Source: Inonotus obliquus (Eukaryota > Basidiomycota > Agaricomycetes > Hymenochaetales > Hymenochaetaceae). Taken from it: a DNA stretch of 64,000 nucleotides. The position numbers and the translations under genes were made by a program. The stretch is from the NCBI GenBank assembly GCA_032164295.1, contig JAJHTX010000001.1, positions 620,001-684,000 of the forward strand, read 5' to 3'. The notes under the pieces were generated by a model that saw only the letters and a list, made by a program, of their open reading frames with translations, ran no database searches and was not told the DNA's origin. Positions 47,239 through 57,335 of this stretch are shown here, piece by piece. Position 1 is the stretch's first letter. The number at the start of each line of letters is the position of its first letter.

Positions 47239-48366
47239 ATGGACTGGCCGAGGATTGTCCAAAGGGGAAAACATTTCTCAAGTAGTACAGAGGTTGTTAT
47301 GTTTATTCAGGTGGATCGCTTTTCATGTATGGGATAACTGAAACACACCAATTATCAATGACTCTCTCCTGCGTTCTGGCTGGCCTTCAGCTTGGTCGCT
47401 CGTTCCGTCCGGCCCGGGAATAGGAACGTACATGTGATTGTGAACGGTGTATTGCTTGCCTAACCCTAACCGTACGCTCTCGTCTGATGCTGATGCCCAT
47501 CGTCCTCTGACATTAACGTCTATACGCCTTCCCTCTCATGACCGTCTACCAGTCGGGCTTGCCTCGGTCGAATGGCATTGTAAACTCGGGCGCACTCGCA
47601 TTGACCATCGAATTGAGGACTTTGCTTTTCTTTTGCTTTTCCACCAAGGATTTTGTGTACATTTTCCCCATTGATTGTTGATTGGCGTTGCTGATGACGA
47701 CATCCTTTGAGTTGTTCTCCGCTGTCCCTGTCCTTGCATCTGCATCTCCGCATCTCCTCCGCTCGCTTGTACGTTGTGCGTTTACTGATTAGACCTTTCT
47801 TCCCCTTACACTTTGAGTAACCTACCCTTGATTTGACGTTGATGTAACTTTTGAGAAATGAAATGGCATTTGAACACCTGTGGATCCCACGCTAGCTTAT
47901 GAAATTAATCTTTCTGGTCTAAGTCGGAGAGTGATGACGTAATTGTTGTGCAATGCTCATTCAGGAGAGATTCCTTGTGTTGACGTCACCCTCACGCACA
48001 GACCGGATCGTTAATGTTTAGGTGTATTGCATACACCGTGAACTCCTGCATCTATATTCTACGGATACAGATGTGTATACGGATATGGCATGCGGTGTAC
48101 ACGAGTTAGGGAGCGTCATGTATGCATATGGACATGGTCATTATAATACGCATCGGTGTATGTATATTGAGTCTCCAAGTATATGGCATCATAAGTATCA
48201 ATTATATCGGTACGTCAGTCGACAATCACGGTCTTTTTCACGCTTTGGATTACATAAGGTCCCAAGAGTAGTACATGTACATGTAACCTAGTACTACACT
48301 CAGTTACTATAACCCCTCAACACAATCTACCAACCTCCATCGAGAATCACTCGTTGGATCCACCGA
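47239..48366. other. Intergenic region containing one repeat copy
   Basis: No gene supported. About 48090-48250 is related to 51073-51210 (see repeat entries). The remainder is 3' flank of GH51 and of the small minus-strand gene. Confidence 0.45.
48090..48250. repeat. Short dispersed repeat, copy 1
   Basis: Shares GTGTACACGAG, AGGGAGCGTCATG, GTCATTATAATACGCAT and TACGTCAGTCGA with diverged counterparts at 51083-51195, in the same orientation. No terminal inverted repeats were recognised. Confidence 0.55.
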
Positions 48367-49022
48367 CTATTTCTTGTGTTTCCCTTTACTGGTACAACTT
48401 TTCCCTAAAGAAGAAACAGCTTTAGCTGTCTTGTCCAACACATTGGTTCCGGCTTTACGCTTTGAATGAGGTGACTGGTGAGCCTCATGAGCATCTTCTG
48501 GGTCTAGGCTTTTCCCTTTTCTTGCTTTCACTCTTGCCAAAATCTCAGTGTACTTATCTGCCTTTATGTCTGCCTCTGATTCATGTTTCGGCTTCAGAGA
48601 CTCAGCTAAAACTATCTCTACCAGACGGTCAACGTCTTTCTTGTCACCTTCCTCCAGCACATATATGACAGTTTTCAGGATAGTTATCTGCTTTGATAGC
48701 TGACCGAAAAGCTTATAATCATCGTCATTGGCTTTGGAATGCACTTCTTCAATATTCATCCCAGTCCAGCCCATGATTGCTTTGTAAGTATCAGCGGTAC
48801 CTTCCAGCAAGTATATCTCGTTTCCATTAATGTCAGGAATTTATTGTAGTAATATCTGTTATCTAAATTCGTTGATGAAATAAACTTGTAGATCAAAGTA
48901 TTTCGGGCTGCAGCTTTCATTACATTGGTATATGCTTCCCTCAGTTCCTTCGATAGTCCCTTGTCGAGTATTGCCCCGGGCGGTGCTCTACTACTTCATG
49001 AAGTTCCTGGACTCGAGGTCAT
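48367..49022 (-). pseudogene. Small hypothetical gene, possibly broken
   Basis: Not recognised. The 3' part (48367 to about 48816) reads EGTADTYKAIMGWTGMNI, then Glu/Lys-rich helices (VLEEGDKKDVDRLVEIVLAE) and a basic tail (KAVSSLGKSCTSKGKHKK). A second coding-like stretch upstream reads GAILDKGLSKELREAYTNVM. The possible start ATG at 49022 is followed by an in-frame TGA at 48996-48998, after eight codons. Joining the two parts needs either an intron of about 107 nt (donor GTAATG, acceptor ACGAG) or a frameshift. A TATATAAA element stands upstream at 49283-49290. It could be a live gene starting at the later ATG, or a recently damaged one. Confidence 0.35.
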
Positions 49023-49282
49023 CTGAAAGATCTTGCTAAAGAGTGTTGCTTCCTCTTATGATGACAAGTGCTGCCAAAGTCTAGTTTTCTGACTGTGTTG
49101 AGGCAGCACGTTAAAGCGATACCAGCCTTACTTGATTGTCGATGGGGTAGTCAATGGACCAGTCAGCGGATCAGTCAGTCAAGGCATAATAGGTGTCGAG
49201 TCAGTGGAGAGACTTACGCTTAGTACTTTGCACCGAGAGGACAAGAAGTCAAGTTGAGGAGACGAGCCCCCCAGACGTCGGG

Positions 49283-49290
49283 TTTATATA
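49283..49290 (-). promoter_or_regulatory. TATA box candidate
   Basis: TATATAAA on the minus strand, followed by ACCCGACG, about 260 bp before the candidate ATG at 49022. Confidence 0.4.
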
Positions 49291-49299
49291 GACTGCAGA

Positions 49300-50169
49300 G
49301 GTGAGAAGCAAAGTGGAGGGGTCAGTCAGCTGACCAGAGTGCGAAAATGCAATGTATGAATCAAGTAACTATGCGACTGACTTTTGCACCTTTGCAAAGC
49401 AATGGAAGGTGTGAATGTTTCCCATAGATTCGACAAAGCGTACACGCGAAGGCTTACTAGAGCAGGCGGACCACGTCTTACCAATTTTTGCAAAGTGTCA
49501 TCGAACTCCAGACATTCAGGAGTCAATGAATTCGGCGAGTTCCTATGTTACCAATGTTTCACATCAGACCAAAGAAACAACGGTACGACTGGACTGTCAC
49601 TGAGGACCGCACCAGGCAAAAGTACAGTTTACCGCAAGGCTGCATTAATAAACTCCATGAAGGAGATAGGCTTACGAGGAATGTAGCATGATCGTCTTGC
49701 CAATGGCAATTCTCGTTCAAGTGGCTGGGACAATTCAAAGGTGACAGACCGGATAATGGTTCTGTGGGCATCTTTTCTATATTTGGTAATGTCACGCCCC
49801 ATGGCGGAACAACATGACTCAATAACTCTCTCTTCCTACCATTCGTGGGGCAAGCAATGGCCACATTAGACGGATAGCGATTCACCGGGCATAATGGATC
49901 GAGGCTCTCAGGCAGGCATTAGTCGAAGACGCAAAGCCTAAGTTCTCCCGGCGTGCTCAATCCGCTTGGCTGGGTCTCGAAAATCCATTCATCCTCTGAA
50001 CCGATACCCATCACTTATTCTATCTTCTGATGCGATCCGAAGTGCTCAGAATCGATGTCGGTACTCTCGACGTCCAACTGGATAATCTTTCGCGACCCCT
50101 TAGTTATATTGACTTGGGCCCCGGCAAGGACAGGTCTGGCACGCTATCCTTTGCGGAGCCATTTCATTT
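49300..50169. other. Intergenic, no supported gene
   Basis: About 0.9 kb with short frames only. The right end may contain remnants of the N-terminus of the cyclin that follows. Confidence 0.35.
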
Positions 50170-51072
50170 TGTTCCTCATTTTCCGCAGTTTCGAAACCAT
50201 CCTTTCTCAGCACGAAAGACGTATTTTCTATCTCCACTCGCCCTGCTAGGAACCAATTCTGTTCCAAGAAACGACCATCTCCTCACCGCGACGGTATTCA
50301 GAAATCCCGCTGCAAGGACTCTCCAGCCCCTTCTCGCAAGACTCCAGCTATCTCGAAAGCCGAGCTACAGCGGATATGACACCGTGAGACTAAACGGAGA
50401 GAAGGCATTTGCGTTGAGGAAGAGTACCGCGAAGAGATAGCGAGAAATGGAGGTCAGTCGTTGAGAGTGACTTATTTACGCGAGTGGCTCCCATTCTAAA
50501 TGACAAGTGTCAATGCATAGGACTACACAATGGGCTCTGCTTCAGCCATGGATCAGCATCCGGAAATCAAATGGGCCATGCGGCCTTGTCTCGTCGACTT
50601 TCTTATCGAGATTCATTTTACTTTCCGACTTCGTCCTGAGACTCTTTACCTTACCATGAACATCGTCGACCGATATGTTTCGCGTCGTATCGTGTACACG
50701 AAACATTACCAATCAGTTGGTTGCGCGGCGTTGTGGACAGCAGCGAAATCCGAGGACGCGAAAGAACGCGTGCCAACTCTAACCGACCTGGTTGGGATCT
50801 GCCGTGATACCTATGACGAATCCGCCTTCATCCAGATGGAAGGACACGTTCTTGCTACCATTCAGTGTCCGTTGGATCATCCAACCGCAGAAGCTTGGCT
50901 TCGGTTCTATTGCTGTGGCTCGTTTGAAGAGAGTACGAAGGTTCAGCATGTCGCAAGATTTCTCATGGAAGTTACCCTTTTCTATCGCGACTTCATCAAA
51001 TTCTCGCCTTCGGCTGTCGCCCTCGCATCGCTCATACTTGCACGTCACATTTGCCCGACGGATTTACGATGA
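50170..51072 (+). pseudogene. B-type-like cyclin, apparently frameshifted and truncated
   Basis: The exon 50521-51072 is a clear cyclin box: GSASAMDQHPEIKWAMRPCL, VDFLIEIHFTFRLRPETLYL, NIVDRYVSRRIVYTKHYQSV, GCAALWTAAKSEDAKERVPT. The second box starts (TAEAWLRFYCCGSFEE, LMEVTLFYRDFI) but stops at ARHICPTDLR, much shorter than usual. Upstream of the 68-nt intron (50453-50520), cyclin-like residues lie in different frames: YSGYDTVRLNGEKAF, then VEEEYREEIAR one frame off (shift near 50411), then MED back in the first frame (shift near 50447). That suggests two compensating 1-bp indels, or an assembly error. An alternative acceptor (GCTTCAG, just before CCATGGATC) could avoid the second shift. Cyclins activate CDKs in the cell cycle; this copy may be inactive. 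Confidence 0.6.
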
Positions 51073-51210
51073 GCCCGCGTTGTACACAAGAAAGGGAGCG
51101 TCATGGTCGTGGTCATTACAATACCCATATACGCCGACTGATGCGTCGTGTATAAACATCGTAATCCTATCGTATAGTACATCAGTCGAAAGCCTTTTCA
51201 CTTCTTGCAT
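51073..51210. repeat. Short dispersed repeat, copy 2, abutting the cyclin end
   Basis: Related to 48090-48250: TTGTACACAAG, AGGGAGCGTCATGG, GTCATTACAATACCCAT and TACATCAGTCGA. It starts just where cyclin homology ends. Confidence 0.5.
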
Positions 51211-52537
51211 CAAGGGGCGATCTTCCGCGCATCCCATCCCATCTGAATATACAGCACAATCACACAGACACAGGCCAGATAGGCAGAAATCTAGAAGTGG
51301 GATTCTGAGCATCCCTCCCTGACGAGATGTATGAGAAAACGTTCAATTAGTATGAGAATAAGCAGTAATTACATACAATCATAATATACGCACGCATGTA
51401 TTGTATTGTATACGATACTAGAAATGAGTGTAAAGACTCGGAGGATCAGCAAAACAGCAAAGCAGTAGACGGTCTTACGGCTTAAATATAACCTGTTTCC
51501 AAGCGCGGCCAGGCTAGCAACTAAGTCATTGATTCCGTAAGGGGGTCACTGGAGGTTGAGCTTCAGAGCTTACTGAGAACTTCGAAAAGGCGTGTACCGC
51601 GGGCATTCAATCATCGGCCATCGGACACTTCAATCTAGAGCCCAGAGCTTAGGACTCAGGGGATTGAATCTGTTTGGGCTAGCGACTGAAACGTTTATAC
51701 GAGGAACGTCCGTCGCTTTGATGTTACGGTTTAGCTTCGAATGAGCAGATCATATAGACAGACGAACTATGTCCTTACTCTAGACCTCGATCATCGGACT
51801 TCTCGTTCAGAAGCCGGAAAACTTTGAATGTGTAGAATGTTAATGTATGTTGAGAGTAATTTCCGGACTGGTGGTCAAGATTCATCATTGCGAGGAGACA
51901 GCATCGATCAGAGGATGTCAAAAATGAACGACGAGTTTGGGTATGCAGGAAAGCAGACTGTGAGAAATAACTTGAAAATTGTTCGGTCGTCGAGGTCATC
52001 CGACGGGCGTCCGTGAATAACAACCCTCCAGATTAGCAGAGTCTGAAGACAACAGTGTTAATAAGAAAGTAAACAGGAGGCCGGTTATAGCAGGTCCGAG
52101 TCAATTTAAGCAATAAGCAATAAAGAGGACTCGGATCAGTGTCTGTTGTAGGTAAGAAGAAACGAGGATTTCTTATGTAATCAGGTTTTTCCCACGTATC
52201 AAATACTCTGAAATGGTCTCACAAAAACGTCTCTTGTCCGCTCTCTTCTGCTGTTCGTGGATGACGGACACCTTCTTATTTACGCATGTGAACGCACTGT
52301 ATTGTATATAGATGCGCGATCCCAATAAAATACATGTTATTCTGCTGTTCGTGATATTCAGTCGGAGATTAGATACGACGCGTCGCAGATCTCGTGGCGT
52401 AATCAACGTCACATGGTCGATTAGATATCGGCATCGGCACATAGTCGCATAATTTCGGGCGCTCAGACTCATCTGAACCCAAACGACCATCCATCTCATC
52501 TCATCTCGCATCTGCTTTCTGCTGGGTCCGACGAGCT
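51211..52537. other. Intergenic, no supported gene
   Basis: About 1.3 kb, moderately AT-rich, with no convincing coding frame. The right end is the promoter region of the gene at 52538. Confidence 0.45.
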
Positions 52538-53692
52538 ATGGCACCCAAAGGGGGCAACGCGAAGAAAGAAGCTGGTCGCGCGAAGAAGACAGAGAACGAA
52601 GCTAAAAAGCAGCAGCAAGCTGAAGCGGAGAAGGCGAGTCATACCTCTATACCCAGGCATATCGAATGCACTCATCTCTTACATTTCCAACAGGAAAGGA
52701 AAGAAGCAGCGAAATGGGATCAAGGTGTAAAAGGGAAGAATGCTAAAGAAGATAAAGAGGCGAAGCGTCAACAAGCTCTTGCAGCTAAAGCGGAACGCGA
52801 AAGGTTACTCGCTGAAGAAGAGGCAGCGGCACCTTCCAAGCCCAAGGCCACTCCAAAAGCCGGTGCAAAGAAAAAGCAAACCGCGCCACGACCTGCAGGA
52901 CCCGGTGCGCTCGTAGTGGGTGGTGGACTTGGTGGCGTTGATGATGGTCCTGGTAGTGCTGAGAAGGAAAGGGGAACCCCAGCGCCGGAGGAAATCGAAT
53001 CATTCGCAGCATCGAATGTTGACGATGCAATCGCGATGCTTGAAGTCGTGAATGCGAAGAAGGATAAGGCTAGCATGGGACAAGCTGCTGCTGGACTTGA
53101 GAAACATCCTGAGGTAAGTGCCCGCCTCTTCTGTTCAAATTTGAGGCAGTGTCGGATGTATGCGTGTATGATTGCTGATTTGGTTAATTATAGCGTCGGT
53201 TTAAGGTATGATTCGTTCATTTATGCTTGAGCGAAGCCATTCTGAAGGGTTTTGTTGTAGGCCGCTTTTGAGGCATACCAGGAACGAGAATTGCCTAACC
53301 TCAGGCAAGATGTATGTTTAATTATCTGGCCTCGTCTACTTCACAAGCCACGGATTCTGATAGGAGTGCTTTCTAGCGTCCTGGCTTGCGTCTCAACCAG
53401 TACAAGGTCAGACCTGGTTCAACTTCCGTTTGCGCGGAAGACTGATGTGAAGGGATTCAGGAACTCTTATTCAAACAATTCCAAAAATCACCAGAGAATC
53501 CGTGAGTCATCCCGACAACTACGGTTTGTTCAGCAAATCGAATGTACTGACCGCAAATCATACAGGTTCAACCAGACCATTGTGGCGTACGATGCGACAA
53601 AGGAAGAGCGGGTTGAGGCGCTTGAGAAGCGAAACAAGGAAGTTGAGGAGAGGTTAAAGGATCGTACGAAGAATATCGCCTTGGATGACTGA
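52538..53692 (+). CDS. CCDC124/Lso2-like ribosome-associated coiled-coil protein (DUF1014)
   Basis: Seven exons: 52538-52633, 52694-53113, 53194-53205 (12 nt), 53261-53311, 53377-53406, 53461-53501 and 53566-53692, giving 258 residues. The N-terminus (MAPKGGNAKKEAGRAKKTEN) and the following Lys/Glu/Ala coiled coil match Lso2/CCDC124. The C-terminal DUF1014 part reads NVDDAIAMLEVV, RRFKAAFEAYQERELPNLRQ, RPGLRLNQYK, LFKQFQKSPENPFNQ. Such proteins bind idle 80S ribosomes near the decoding and peptidyl centres and help recovery from starvation. The first intron (52634-52693) is in frame, free of stops and best read as GC-AG (AAG|GCGAGT...CAACAG); retained, it would insert 20 residues foreign to the family. 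RRFK is encoded by a 12-nt exon. Confidence 0.82.
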
Positions 53693-53902
53693 CCTCGATA
53701 AGCTGGTATGATTATACGATTTAGTGAGTACTGCGCAAGTAATCACAGAAGCCCGCGTCTGACTCAGAGCCGCCGCATTTACACAGCTCCCGTTTGTATA
53801 CACTATTTGAGCGCTTAACGTGCTTCTGTACTTGAAAATGACAAACCCGGTGTTTTATTCCTCGATACCAGAGGTCCTTGCTCCGATCTAGTCGAAAGGG
53901 TG

Positions 53903-54983
53903 ATGCCTCGCTGCGGACACGAGTTAGCAGACAGCAATCGTTCCACGACCATAAATGGTAATCTATCAGAGTATCGGGTACATGATCTTGCCTTGCCTAA
54001 CTTATCGGTATCACTGATGGATCGCCCTTGTTCCCCGAGTTCCGTTTCCTCGTGTTTCTACTCTCTCACTCTTCTCCACCACCCGTTAGGAGTTACTGGG
54101 TTGTACGATGGATGTCCTACGATGGAAGCCTGGGAAAAGCTGTGCGCATTGCTGAATATCTCGTAACATTCATATCCCCTCATTCATGTAAACTAAATTT
54201 CAGTTGGTCCAACCCTGCGACCGGTGGACGTCCTACTCCTGGAGGCAAGCCTTGAGCTACACCCAATTCTTGCGCAAAAAGACGGCGATTTTCGGCTAGA
54301 ATTCAACCTTGCAACTGGTACGCAATCTCAATTCTATAGCCATTCCCATGGGTTGGCTCATCCGGGTTGCGCTCAAGGCCAGACTATTGGCTACAAGGGC
54401 AAGGATGAGAGGCAATTCACGATGAAAGATGACACTGCTACGTTACCACGCATTACGGAATTGGTTATCATCACGAAGAACAGTCCGTGGTGTACGATTG
54501 TGAAGAACGAAGAAGGAGTGACGCTTGCGAATATCTGTTTAGCGCTGTGGAAAGAGTGCGTCTCCGCCGGATTGGCAAAAGCGAATTGAATTCAACGATG
54601 CTTCTGCTTCTCTTATTTGTATTGGTTAGTTACAAGGATTTTGCGTTGACAGAGGCAGAGTTCAAGAGCCTATCCCCGCGCGAACAGGATAGGGTGCAGA
54701 GGATGGCCCATCGAAGGGAAGCCGGTGATTATGGGAGTGCGTTTTCAGGGATGTGGGGTTCTGCGGGAGCAGTGCCGTTCAGTCGGTGTAAACGGATAGG
54801 TGAGCTCAGTCTATTTCACATCTTGTCAATCCGATGAAAAAGGACTGAGACGTAATCCATAAATTTGTAGACTGGTTGAATGCGAAGGTATTCTTTGATG
54901 GACTTGAGCGGGATGATGAATTTGCGAGGAAGCGGTTGGGCTATGCAGCACCGAATGTTTTCAAGTTGAAGTTGGGGGAGTAA
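53903..54983 (+). CDS. DUF6699-like protein (first of an adjacent pair), 5' end uncertain
   Basis: The secure part begins after the acceptor at about 54202 with GPTLRPVDVLLLEASLELHP. It continues through RITELVIITKNSPWCTIVKN, then GVTLANICLALWKDYKDFAL (junction via acceptor GGTTAG), LTEAEFKSLSPREQDRVQRM and RKRLGYAAPNVFKLKLGE, ending with TAA at 54981-54983. This layout (W-C-I/V strand, 'L.D....L' helix, short acidic-basic C-terminus) is that of the DUF6699 proteins abundant in basidiomycetes. Function is unknown. The N-terminus is not settled: an ATG at 53903 (MPRCGHELADSNRS) is possible, but joining it needs extra short exons I could not fix. It lies 349 bp upstream of a second gene of the same type. 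Confidence 0.6.
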
Positions 54984-55331
54984 TTACACGTTTTAGTCGT
55001 CTAAATTATGTACAATAGACTCGACATTGCTCTTCAAAACGTTTCCCTGGCACGTGTAGCCTATCAACATAGCTATGGTCCATCATCAACGCATGGCATG
55101 GCCAGTTTTTTTGCGGGTTCAACAAGCGCCCATTCTAGGAATGACCATCAATTATCTCCTCTCTTACATCTGCCATCACCATGCCTATCTAGCTGCTTTC
55201 CTGGTTATCATTGGAGAATTGCCTGGATTTACGACTTTTGACGAGCTAATCCATCTCAACAAATACTATCTGATCTACATTCAAGGTCTCGTCTTCAATT
55301 TGTAAATTTTCTCAGAAAAATCACGCATACA
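54984..55331. other. Intergenic between the two DUF6699-like genes
   Basis: 348 bp, 3' UTR of the first and promoter of the second gene. No clear TATA box. Confidence 0.4.
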
Positions 55332-56965
55332 ATGTATGCTACTTCACGACCAACGACTCCGTTCATACCACCTTATCCAGGTGCATCTCCTGCTGCGAAT
55401 GCACCAGTGATCCCACCCACACCTCCACAAGCTGCCAATCAACATCTGGGAGCAGCGGCTTGGGGTCAACCTGCAGCTGCAGCATCACCAGGAACTGCCT
55501 GGGCGGGGGCGGGCTGGGGAACCCCTTATCCGGGCCCGCCCTCGCTCAGAGGCCGACGGAACTCATACAATGGGATGCCAGCAGCAGGAGGTGGACCACC
55601 GTTTGATGCTGGAGCATACAATGGCTATCCTGCTGTCCCTGTCATGGGTGTTTATCAGGGTGCAACACCTGCTGGTGGACGAGGACTGGGACTCGATCCG
55701 TGGACCGCGCAAGGTTTCGGTACGGGTATGGACCAACAGTTTCTCAATCCAGCAGGGTACGCACCTCCCCCACACCACGGGGCAACACCAGTCATCCCTA
55801 CCCGTCCCAACCTCTCTCGTTCACAATCGACATCCCGTTCCCGCTCTCGCGGTCCACACTACAACAGTGATGGATTACCGGATGATTGGATTGGACCCAG
55901 GCCAGGTCACGGCCAACGATCTGTTCCAATGCAGACTGTTCCTATCCCGCCCGAGTTTGCTGATCAAGTACCGCCTGGGACGCCTTGGTACCCTTTACCG
56001 CATCAGGGTCTGTATTCTGCGCCACCGCGTGCGGGACATGGATATGGACATGCGCGCCATCGCTCGACCCACACGACGCCGTGGCATGGTGGTGGTTTCT
56101 TACCTGAGGAAGGAGATTTCCAATATGAAAGAGCGAGTCGTCCTGAACACGGTATGGGGATGGTTGATTCGAGGTGGTTTACGGGTAAAGATTGTACGTA
56201 CATCCCTCGTTATGCGCACCTTGACGTTGGTTAACGACATGCTTTACTTGATCTGCTGCAGATGGACCGGTCCTCAACCCACTCCACGCAGGAATAGTTG
56301 GCTGCACATTCAAAGTGAACCCTCTCCTCTCACCACAACCGGAAGACCCTACGAAACGACCTTACCTAACCTGGAACATGCTCTTCCAATCCGGTTTCGT
56401 TCACCGCTCTGACGAGCGCGCAAGTCAATCTTGGATGAAAGGTCGAGACGCACCAGCAACTTTCCCTCGTCTCACTCACATCCGAATCATATCTCGCTCG
56501 TTCCGATGGTTCATTGACATTCATGCTCCTTCTAACCCAGCTTCACGTTTTCGCGGGGAACAGCTATTTGTCACTTGTGGAACCGTAATTGACGCCATCT
56601 CCACTTTCCTCCTCACTCGCACATCCGCGGAAGATTATAATTCCCTTCCTCCCGCCGAGAAGAACCGCGCCGCATCGTCTTATCATCACAATCGTTCCAT
56701 GGCAGACGACGTGCCAGGCGGTCGACTCGGCGAAGGTATGCTCCGTGTAGACTTCCTTGGTGAAAATACTATGTGGGGTGGTCTCGAAGTCGATCAGAGT
56801 TATGTAAATGAGAGGTTACAGATCACCGGAGGGTCGAAAAGGGAGGCGAATAATGTGTTTGTGTTGAACTGTGAGACGAGGTTACCGTTGACGCAGGAAG
56901 AGAGAAGGGACCAAGCTGCGAGAGGCGCTAATGGTTCGAGAGCTGGAAGTGCCAGGGCTGATTGA
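55332..56965 (+). CDS. DUF6699-like protein with long Pro/Gly-rich N-terminus
   Basis: Exons 55332-56193 and 56262-56965 (68-nt intron, phase 1) give 521 residues. The first ~280 residues are Pro/Gly/Ala/Tyr-rich and start MYATSRPTTPFIPPYPGASP, with an Arg/Ser stretch (RSQSTSRSRSRG). The conserved domain follows the intron: YGPVLNPLHAGIVGCTFKVN, TWNMLFQSGFVHRSDE, FPRLTHIRIISRSFRWFIDI, VTCGTVIDAISTFLLTR, then WGGLEVDQSYVNERL. This matches the same DUF6699 plan as the upstream gene, so the pair probably arose by duplication, but their sequences have diverged widely. No signal peptide. Function unknown. Confidence 0.72.
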
Positions 56966-57335
56966 TTTATTTATTTTTAGTAATGTTGGACTGATATTTC
57001 ACTCATTGGCTTCTTTACCTGCTGTTATTCCTGAATTACTTGTTTGTTACTCATTATGGTTGTACTAGATCTCAAACCGCTGCTGGGCCGTCAGATTACA
57101 TCCCCAATGCTAAGTGTATGGATGAACGCTTGTTGTACTATTTCATGTTTGATTCATTGAAATAGGACACCATTTAATTAATCTGTTCCTCTTGTGCTCT
57201 GTCAATTCATGTATATACCGGGCACCCTTTTCCTCAAATCGCAAAGTCCAAGATAGCAAGTCTTTATTGGTGAAAGCAGTCATAAGTAATGGATATAAAC
57301 AAAGTGTACATGACCCTCCACCACTCGATAATAAT
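56966..57335. other. Intergenic, convergent 3' ends
   Basis: 370 bp between facing stop codons. It should hold both 3' UTRs. Nothing else seen. Confidence 0.4.
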
